Shown here: piece by piece, positions 59,041 through 64,000 of the stretch
How positions within the stretch are numbered: the stretch's first letter is position 1
Layout: each line of letters opens with the position of its first letter
Assembly (NCBI RefSeq): GCF_003364265.1
Contig: NZ_NXLW01000005.1
Location: 62,001-126,000 of the forward strand
DNA length: 64,000 nucleotides
Direction: 5' to 3'
Source: Helicobacter aurati
GTDB lineage: Bacteria; Campylobacterota; Campylobacteria; Campylobacterales; Helicobacteraceae
The notes under the pieces: model-generated
Databases searched by the model: none
Told to the model about the DNA's origin: nothing
The model's input: only the letters and a program-made list of their open reading frames with translations
Position numbers and translations under genes: made by a program

Positions 59041-60579
59041 ATGAAAAGCGTAGAGCAAAGAGAAGAACTTCATAAAATGATATGGAAAATCGCCAATGAC
59101 TTGAGAGGAAGTGTCGATGGCTGGGACTTCAAAAGTTATGTTTTAGGGTTTTTGTTTTATTACTTTATCAGCGAGAAACTCAAGAATAGTATTGATGAGT
59201 TATACAAAATAGACTATGAAGCCTTAAATGATGAGGAAGCAGAAAATGGCAGGGAAACTATCCTAAATACCTATGGATTTTTTATCAAGCCTAGTGCTTT
59301 GTTTTCTAATGTACTTAAAAATGCTGATTTAGAGAAGCTCAATGAGACTTTAAGCGGACATTTTAAAGAAATCCAAGCAAGTAGCAAAAATTATGAAAGC
59401 TCTAGGCAGTTTGATGGGCTTTTTGCAGATATGGATTTATACTCCAATAAGCTTGGCAACTCTAATAGCGAACGCAATAAAAAAATCCTAAACATAATGC
59501 AGGCTATTAAAAGCTTGGATTTGCATTATAACGCTAATGAGATTGATGTCTTTGGCGATGCGTATGAATACTTAATGAAAATGTATGCAAGCAGTGCAGG
59601 GAAAAGTGGTGGGGAGTTTTTCACTCCTCAAGAAGTTAGCAAACTTTTAGTAGAAATCACACTTTGCAATAATGACAAGCCTAATAAAGTCTATGATCCC
59701 GCTTGTGGAAGTGGTTCATTGCTACTGCAATACAAAAAGATTCTAAAAAAAGACCCAAAACAAGGCTACTTTGGACAAGAAATCAATATCACGACTTACA
59801 ACCTTGCAAGAATGAATATGCTTTTGCATAATGTAGAATATACGCTTTTTGATATAGCCCACGGCGATACTTTGATAAAACCTAATGAAAAACACAAAGA
59901 CTCCGAACCTTTTGACGCTATCGTTAGCAATCCTCCTTATAGTATCAAATGGGAAGGCAAAAGTAATGCGCTTTTAATCAATGATGAACGCTTTTCTAAA
60001 GCTGGAGTTTTAGCCCCTCAATCAAAAGCAGATTTGGCTTTTGTAATGCACTCTCTTGCGTGGCTTAGTGAGAAAGGCAGTGCGGCGATTGTTTGCTTCC
60101 CGGGCGTGATGTATAGAGCTGGGGCGGAACGAGATATAAGGAAGTATTTGATAGAGGAAAATTTCGTGGATTGCGTGATAGCCCTTGCGCCCAATCTTTT
60201 CTTTGGCACAGGGATTGCGGTGTGTATCTTGGTGTTGCGCAAAAACAAAAGAGATGATAAGGTTTTATTTATCAATGCAGAAGAGGAATTTATCAAAGTA
60301 ACCAATAAAAATATGCTTTCGCCACAGAATCTAGAAAAGATTTTAAAACTCTATGAGACAAGAGACAATCAAGAGTTTCTAAGCGCGCTCGTGCCAAAAG
60401 AGCAAATTGTAGGGAATGATTATAATCTAAGCGTTTCTAACTATGTAGAAGCAAAAGATACGCGAGAAGTGGTTGATATAGTTACTTTAAATACCCAAAT
60501 TGAGGAAATGGTGAAGAATCAAAATACTTTAAGAAAGCAAATTGATACAATCATTGTCAATATTCAAAGAGTTAGCTAA
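59041..60579 (+). CDS. hsdM: Type I restriction-modification system, M (adenine methyltransferase) subunit
   Basis: N6-adenine DNA methyltransferase subunit. The 512 residues show the HsdM N-terminal helical domain (from IWKIANDLRGSVDGWDFKSY), GGEFFTPQEVSKLLVEI, SAM motif DPACGSGSLLLQ (219-230), GQEINITTYNLARMNM and the catalytic motif SNPPYSIKWEG (NPPY 297-300). The C-terminal part ends in a coiled-coil helix that normally contacts HsdS. Length is standard and no motif is damaged. AAAAAGGATCGGCC precedes the ATG. There is no hsdS downstream: the next 830 bases hold only repeats and a C14 tract. Without a specificity subunit neither methylation nor restriction is expected unless HsdS is encoded elsewhere. 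Confidence 0.95.
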   Translation: MKSVEQREELHKMIWKIANDLRGSVDGWDFKSYVLGFLFYYFISEKLKNSIDELYKIDYEALNDEEAENGRETILNTYGFFIKPSALFSNVLKNADLEKLNETLSGHFKEIQASSKNYESSRQFDGLFADMDLYSNKLGNSNSERNKKILNIMQAIKSLDLHYNANEIDVFGDAYEYLMKMYASSAGKSGGEFFTPQEVSKLLVEITLCNNDKPNKVYDPACGSGSLLLQYKKILKKDPKQGYFGQEINITTYNLARMNMLLHNVEYTLFDIAHGDTLIKPNEKHKDSEPFDAIVSNPPYSIKWEGKSNALLINDERFSKAGVLAPQSKADLAFVMHSLAWLSEKGSAAIVCFPGVMYRAGAERDIRKYLIEENFVDCVIALAPNLFFGTGIAVCILVLRKNKRDDKVLFINAEEEFIKVTNKNMLSPQNLEKILKLYETRDNQEFLSALVPKEQIVGNDYNLSVSNYVEAKDTREVVDIVTLNTQIEEMVKNQNTLRKQIDTIIVNIQRVS

Positions 60580-60673
60580 GGAAATAAGCTAAACTTTTGG
60601 ATTATTCTTAGGTTTGGTAGGCACAAAATCCAAAGATATAGCAAAAAAGGTTATGCCATATTAAGCTTCCCTT

Positions 60674-60712
60674 TTGTCATGTTGAGGCGAAGCCGAAATA
60701 TCTCTTACTTTA
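60674..60712. repeat. Truncated TTGTCAT repeat unit
   Basis: TTGTCATGTTGAGGCGAAGC followed by CGAAATATCTC: a half unit with no closing ATGACAA before the next full unit begins at 60726. Related strings are common dispersed repeats in many bacteria (memory). Confidence 0.5.
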
Positions 60713-60725
60713 GAATCTCTTTTGT

Positions 60726-60825
60726 TTGTCATACTGAACGAATGTGAAGTATCTCTCTATTAGAATCTTTAAGAGATTCTACATTTTGAGATTCTTCAGT
60801 CGCATTCGCTCCTTCAGAATGACAA
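60726..60825. repeat. Dispersed palindromic repeat unit, best full copy
   Basis: A 100-base unit opening TTGTCATACTGAACGAATG and closing CTCCTTCAGAATGACAA, with TTTAAGAGATTCT and GAGATTCTTCAGTCG inside. It is the inverse of 58771-58868 with most positions conserved. The two ends share the imperfect terminal inverted repeat TTGTCATWCTGAA. Confidence 0.8.
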
Positions 60826-60876
60826 GGAGAGGATTCAGAATGACAAAAAAGATTTCAGTTTGACAAGCATTATTTT

Positions 60877-60907
60877 CCCCCCCCCCCCCCTCCATGTGCG
60901 GAGGGGG
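60877..60907. repeat. C14 homopolymer with G-rich hairpin
   Basis: Fourteen consecutive C (60877-60890), then TCC, loop ATGTGC and GGAGGGGG (60900-60907), so the last C's pair with the G's as an 8-bp GC-only stem. Further G5 and G4 runs follow to 60920. Such tracts are slippage-prone and phase-variable in this phylum, but no gene reads through this one. Confidence 0.8.
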
Positions 60908-60977
60908 TTAGGGGGTGGGGTAAATCCCAAATCAAAAGAGATATTTCTCATTTTTCAAATCAACATGATAAACAAAC

Positions 60978-61008
60978 TTGTCATTCTGAGCGTAGCGAAG
61001 AATCTCAT
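60978..61008. repeat. Short TTGTCATTCTGAGCG repeat unit
   Basis: TTGTCATTCTGAGCGTAGCG followed by AAGAATCTC, a half unit of the type widely dispersed in unrelated bacteria. It runs directly into the full unit at 61014. Confidence 0.55.
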
Positions 61009-61013
61009 TCATT

Positions 61014-61100
61014 TTGTCATGTCTGAAGTCTTGCAAAGCACGACTGAAGAATCTCAAAAAGATTCAAAAAGAGATACTTCACATTCGTTCAGTATGACAA
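61014..61100. repeat. Dispersed palindromic repeat unit, inverted copy
   Basis: An 87-base unit, TTGTCATGTCTGAAG ... CACGACTGAAGAATCTC ... GAGATACTTCACATTCG ... AGTATGACAA. It is in the same orientation as 58771-58868 and opposite to 60726-60825, so 60726 and 61014 form an inverted pair flanking the C14 tract. Confidence 0.75.
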
Positions 61101-61126
61101 ATAAAAAAAACAACGGTAACAAAAAC

Positions 61127-61288
61127 TTGTCATGTCTTCGGGCTTTATGCCCGAAGAATCCCATGAAATGTTTATCCCTTTGGGAATGTGCAAGTCAAGA
61201 CTTCGTTCGTGCTACTTGCTACCGCTCACGCATCGAGCAAGCCCTCGCACAATCCGCAAGGATTTTGCCCACACTTGCAAACATGACA
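61127..61288. repeat. Hairpin repeat, CTTCGGGC/GCCCGAAG subfamily
   Basis: A 162-base unit opening TTGTCATGT and closing ACATGACAA. The stem CTTCGGGC (61136-61143) and GCCCGAAG (61149-61156) with loop TTTAT is followed by AATCCC, the same plan as 58683-58761 but with paired base changes and a longer interior. Confidence 0.7.
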
Positions 61289-61410
61289 AAAAAGAATGCC
61301 TAACACGACAGTAAAAACTCCACAACCCACTAGAATCCCGAATTGATTCTTTAGCGTATTAATCCTATAATCTTGCCCATAAAGAATAAAACCCTAAAAA
61401 AGGAGGCAAA

Positions 61411-62283
61411 ATGAAGATAAAGAGCAACAAACGGCGCAAATTTCTTAAAACCTCGATTGCACTTGTTGGGCTTGGAATGAGCTTTGGTTATGCCAAAAAT
61501 AACATAATACCCACAAAGGAGAAAACGATGAAACTCACACCAAAAGCAGAGCAAAATTTTAAAATGCTCTTTGGCAATGGCGATGTAGAGCTTGCCAAAA
61601 CAGACCCTGAGTTTTTTAGCAATTATGTGAATTTTGCGTTTGATGAAGTGATTGCAAATTCAGAGCTAGAATTGCAAGAGCGGCTGATGATAATCCTAGC
61701 CTCACTTGTCGCAATCCCCGCACTTAGCGAATACAAAACAATGGCACAAGCTGCACTAAACAATAAGGTTTCGCCTGTGGCGATTAAGGAGATTGTTTAT
61801 CAAGCAACTCCCTATATTGGAATGGGCAAGGTGATTGATTTTATCAACGCAACCAATGCGATTTTTAAGCATAACAACATCGCATTGCCACTATCTCCCC
61901 AAGCTACAACCACGCGTGAGACGCGCTTTGAAGAAGGCTTACAAACCCAAAGGAAGCTTTTTGGTGAAGCCATAGACAAAGGTAATGCGGCAGCCCCAGC
62001 GGATGTGAAGCATATCCGCAACTTTTTATCAGCGAATTGTTTTGGGGATTACTATACAAGAGATGGGCTAGATTTGAAGTTTAGGGAATTACTCACCTTT
62101 GTCTATATCCTCTCTATGGGTGGCGCAGATGCGCAAGTTAGGGCGCATGTTGCGGGCAACTTAAGAATCGGCAACGATAGGGCGAAACTAATCGCTGTTG
62201 TAACCGCCCTTATTCCATATATCGGCTATCCGCGAAGCCTCAATGCCCTAAGTGCGATTGATGAGTTTTCGCCATATAAATAA
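61411..62283 (+). CDS. Carboxymuconolactone decarboxylase-family protein with Tat-like leader
   Basis: A 290-residue protein with two CMD/AhpD-like helical repeats: one around ELQERLMIILASLVAIPALS and KEIVYQATPYIGMGKVID, another around LKFRELLTFVYILSMGGADA and AVVTALIPYIGYPRSLNAL. The AhpD CxxC is absent, so a peroxidase-reductant role is not supported. The N-terminus NKRRKFLKTSIALVGLGMS is a twin-arginine signal (RRKFLK, residues 8-13) ending near GYA. AAAGGAGG precedes ATG 61411. A second AAGGAG lies six bases before an in-frame ATG at 61528 (codon 40), just past the signal, so a cytoplasmic form may also be made. A ureohydrolase-like gene follows 30 bases later. Substrate unknown. Confidence 0.85.
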   Translation: MKIKSNKRRKFLKTSIALVGLGMSFGYAKNNIIPTKEKTMKLTPKAEQNFKMLFGNGDVELAKTDPEFFSNYVNFAFDEVIANSELELQERLMIILASLVAIPALSEYKTMAQAALNNKVSPVAIKEIVYQATPYIGMGKVIDFINATNAIFKHNNIALPLSPQATTTRETRFEEGLQTQRKLFGEAIDKGNAAAPADVKHIRNFLSANCFGDYYTRDGLDLKFRELLTFVYILSMGGADAQVRAHVAGNLRIGNDRAKLIAVVTALIPYIGYPRSLNALSAIDEFSPYK

Positions 62284-62313
62284 CATTATTAAGCTTGCAA
62301 GTTAGGAGGATAA

Positions 62314-63214
62314 ATGATAAAGCATAAAGATTCTAAAAATCTTCGGCTTATTTTTCCACAATGGCAGGGTGGAGATATTACCTCTTGGTTTGCTGATCTT
62401 GATAAAAAAGAAGCGGCGCAGGGCTATATTCTTGGTGCGCAGATTCTAAGTTTGCTTGTAGATTCTATAAGCCAAAGCACAAATACTGCGGTTGTAGAGA
62501 TTGATACAAAATTTATGCTTGATGATATGGGAGGGCGCATAGTCGAAGATGGAATTATTGATAAATCCATTCTTTTGCAACAAACCAAAGCCGCATTTGA
62601 TATTCTAAACGAGCGCAAGCCCGCACGCATTCTCACACTCGGTGGCGAATGCGCTGTGAGTGTGCCGAGCTTTTGCTATCTTGCAAATCTCTATGCGGGC
62701 GATGTTGCGATGTTGTGGCTTGATGCGCATCCTGATATTGGACTGCCAGATGATGAATTTTATAAGGGTTATCATGCGATGGCTGTGAGTGCGATTATTG
62801 GGCGGGGTGAGTTAAAAGAAACTTTTGCTTTGCCTGCTAGCCTTGATTCTAAAAAAGTTTTGCTTGTTGGGCTTCATTCCAAAGAAGCGGAGCATTATGC
62901 GAAACGTCAAAAGGAGTTTGGATTAGCTAGCCTTGATTCTAGTGAGGCAGAAGCCCCAAAAAATCCTAGAATGGCTTAAGTTGCTTGGGTGTAAAAGAGT
63001 GATGATTCATTTAGATTTAGATGTATTAGACCCAAAAGAACTCTATATTGCTGTAGGCAATACTGGGAAAATGAGCCTTGCGCAAATATCGCATATTATT
63101 CAAGATGTGGCAAAAGAATATGATGTAGTAGGGCTAACGATTGCCGAGCATTTCCCTAAAACACAGATAATACTTAGGCAATTGTTGCAGGATTTGCCAT
63201 TAATCAAAGACTAG
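62314..63214 (+). pseudogene. Arginase/agmatinase-family protein, frameshifted
   Basis: A ureohydrolase-fold gene split into two frames. The first (62314-62979) contains LTLGGECAVSVPSF (residues 108-120, where the usual GGDH metal ligand His is Cys) and WLDAHPDIG (DAHxD intact). The second, from about 62963 to 63214, contains EWLKLLGCKRVMIHLDLDVLDP (DxDxxDP intact) and the C-terminal part. The frames join if one A is removed from the A6 tract at 62958-62963, giving APKILEWLK. The product would be about 300 residues. Ribosome site TAGGAGG is strong, and the gene lies 30 bases after the CMD-family gene. It differs from H. pylori arginase RocF. Either a true mutation, a slippage-controlled gene or a sequencing error. 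Confidence 0.8.
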
Positions 63215-63354
63215 AATGTGATGAACGAGGCATTAACAGATGAATGAAATAGGGCAATTGAAGAGGTGGATTTACTTATCCTGATTTGATATTTTGACAA
63301 AGAGCAATTTGGAGTTTGTCAAAGGAGCTAAAGAAAACACTATAAGGACAGATA

Positions 63355-64000
63355 ATGGATTCAATGCGCCTAAAAGGGCATTTACTCGCTATTTTTACAA
63401 TCATAATATGGGGGGAGTTACATTTAGTTCCACAAAACTTTTGTTGCCCGATTTTGCTCCTGCTGAAATCCTATTTATCCGCTTGTTTATCGCCTATATA
63501 TTTTTGTGTTTTTTATGCCGCAAAAGCATTGGATTTACAAAATTTAGCAATGAATTACTCTTTGTCATAGCGGGACTAAGCGGAGGATGCTTGTATTTTC
63601 TTACAGAAAATATCGCACTCCAATACACCACCGCATCAAACGCCTCGCTACTTGTATCTATTAATCCATTTTTTACAGGATTATTATTTGCTATTATCTA
63701 TCGCAAAAAATTAAGCAGAAATTTTATCTTAGGATTCTTGGTATCATTTGTTGGTATTTTTTTGATGATATTTCAAGGCAAATTTAGCCTAGAGATTTAT
63801 CCAATCGGCGATTTTCTCTGTTTGTTGGCTGGTATTATTTGGTCTGTTTATACGCTTTTTTTAGAGATGATTTTCGCACGATTTAGAGGATATTCCCATC
63901 TTGCATTTTTAAAGAAAATCTTTTTTTATGGACTGCTTTTTGCCCTGCCATTTGCGCTCTATCAATCAGGTATTTTAAGCGGAGATTTCCGCGCATTGCA
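63355..64000 (+). pseudogene. EamA/DMT-family transporter, frameshifted and cut by window end
   Basis: A drug/metabolite-transporter superfamily permease. The first 19 codons (MDSMRLKGHLLAIFTIIIWG) are in one frame and hit a G6 tract at 63410-63415. From there the coding frame is the third one, reading VTFSSTKLLLPDFAPAEILF and on through ENIALQYTTASNASLLVSIN, GDFLCLLAGIIWSVYTLFLE to the window edge with no stop. Four G's would restore W-G-V, seven would give W-G-G-V; six breaks the gene after 71 codons. Several membrane helices and the EamA hallmark of WG near the end of helix 1 are clear. AAGGAC lies upstream. It may share a transcript with the two preceding genes. Substrate unknown. Confidence 0.8.

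Larger units (their letters stand above)
60580..61410. other. Repeat-filled non-coding region after hsdM
   Basis: The longest gene-free stretch (831 bases). It holds at least five TTGTCAT-started repeat units (60674, 60726, 60978, 61014, 61127), the C14 tract with a G-rich hairpin, and the ribosome site of the next gene (AAAGGAGG at about 61398). A frame at 60860-61303 is merely the translation of repeats. This is the position where hsdS would be expected. Confidence 0.7.

Noticed and set aside
55263-61288. CRISPR array
   Set aside because: The repeats are not evenly spaced, vary in length and orientation, and no cas gene is near.
60860-61303. 147-residue plus-strand frame starting before the C14 tract
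   Set aside because: Its sequence is the translation of the palindromic repeats and the C/G-rich element (proline run, then the VILSVAKNL type of peptide seen wherever these repeats are translated); no convincing ribosome site or domain.

Overview
The window is about 64 kb of low-GC, gene-dense bacterial DNA. Gene content points to Campylobacterota, most likely the genus Helicobacter (species not determinable by eye). Supporting markers are three-domain NifU next to group-II NifS, the oorDABC 2-oxoglutarate:acceptor oxidoreductase operon, a class-II DAHP synthase, a TrpC-TrpF fusion, a PEB4/Cbf2-type chaperone, an HP0268-like small protein beside miaB, and a solitary c553-type cytochrome. A linked sucCD-oorDABC block with mltG and an AsmA-like gene next to it recalls the C. 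jejuni Cj0529-Cj0538 neighbourhood rather than H. pylori, which from memory lacks sucCD. This hints at an enterohepatic-type Helicobacter.

Layout. (1) 0-4.7 kb, plus strand: 3' end of infB, trpCF, and nifS-nifU for Fe-S cluster assembly. (2) 4.7-10.8 kb, minus strand: bioB, then an operon read sucC-sucD-oorD-oorA-oorB-oorC covering 2-oxoglutarate to succinate. (3) 11-20.5 kb: envelope genes, namely mltG (-) divergent from a giant AsmA-like protein (+), an unrecognised protein, a GT-C-like membrane protein, a DUF465 protein and ftsW. (4) 20.7-28 kb: a histidine phosphatase with an AtpZ-like protein, a degenerate RavA/MoxR-like coiled-coil protein, aldehyde dehydrogenase, a prepilin-like protein, hypB and a periplasmic PPIase. 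(5) 28-55 kb: housekeeping genes in short, often single-gene units (EI24, tlyA-ribF, class-II DAHP synthase, pgi, hisD, miaB, typA, hemH, rnhB/feoB, a TrpC-like protein, cytochrome c, nitroreductase, nrdA, pdxA, accB-accC, leuS). Biosynthetic genes for Trp, His, biotin and PLP are scattered singly rather than in pathway operons.

(6) 55.2-64 kb is the accessory part: hsdR and hsdM of a type I restriction-modification system with no hsdS in the window. They are embedded in a cluster of roughly 80-160 bp palindromic repeats whose ends read TTGTCAT...ATGACAA, followed by a C14 tract with a G-rich hairpin. After this come a Tat-leader carboxymuconolactone decarboxylase-family gene with a second internal ribosome binding site, a frameshifted arginase-family gene (A6 tract) and a frameshifted EamA transporter (G6 tract) that runs off the end.

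No tRNA, rRNA, CRISPR array, insertion sequence or prophage was recognised. The points most worth a second look are the RavA-like protein that has lost Walker A, the TrpC-like protein that has lost catalytic residues, the repeat families around hsdRM, the missing hsdS, the two adjacent homopolymer frameshifts and the dual start of the CMD-family gene. I did not find a clearly new multi-gene system.
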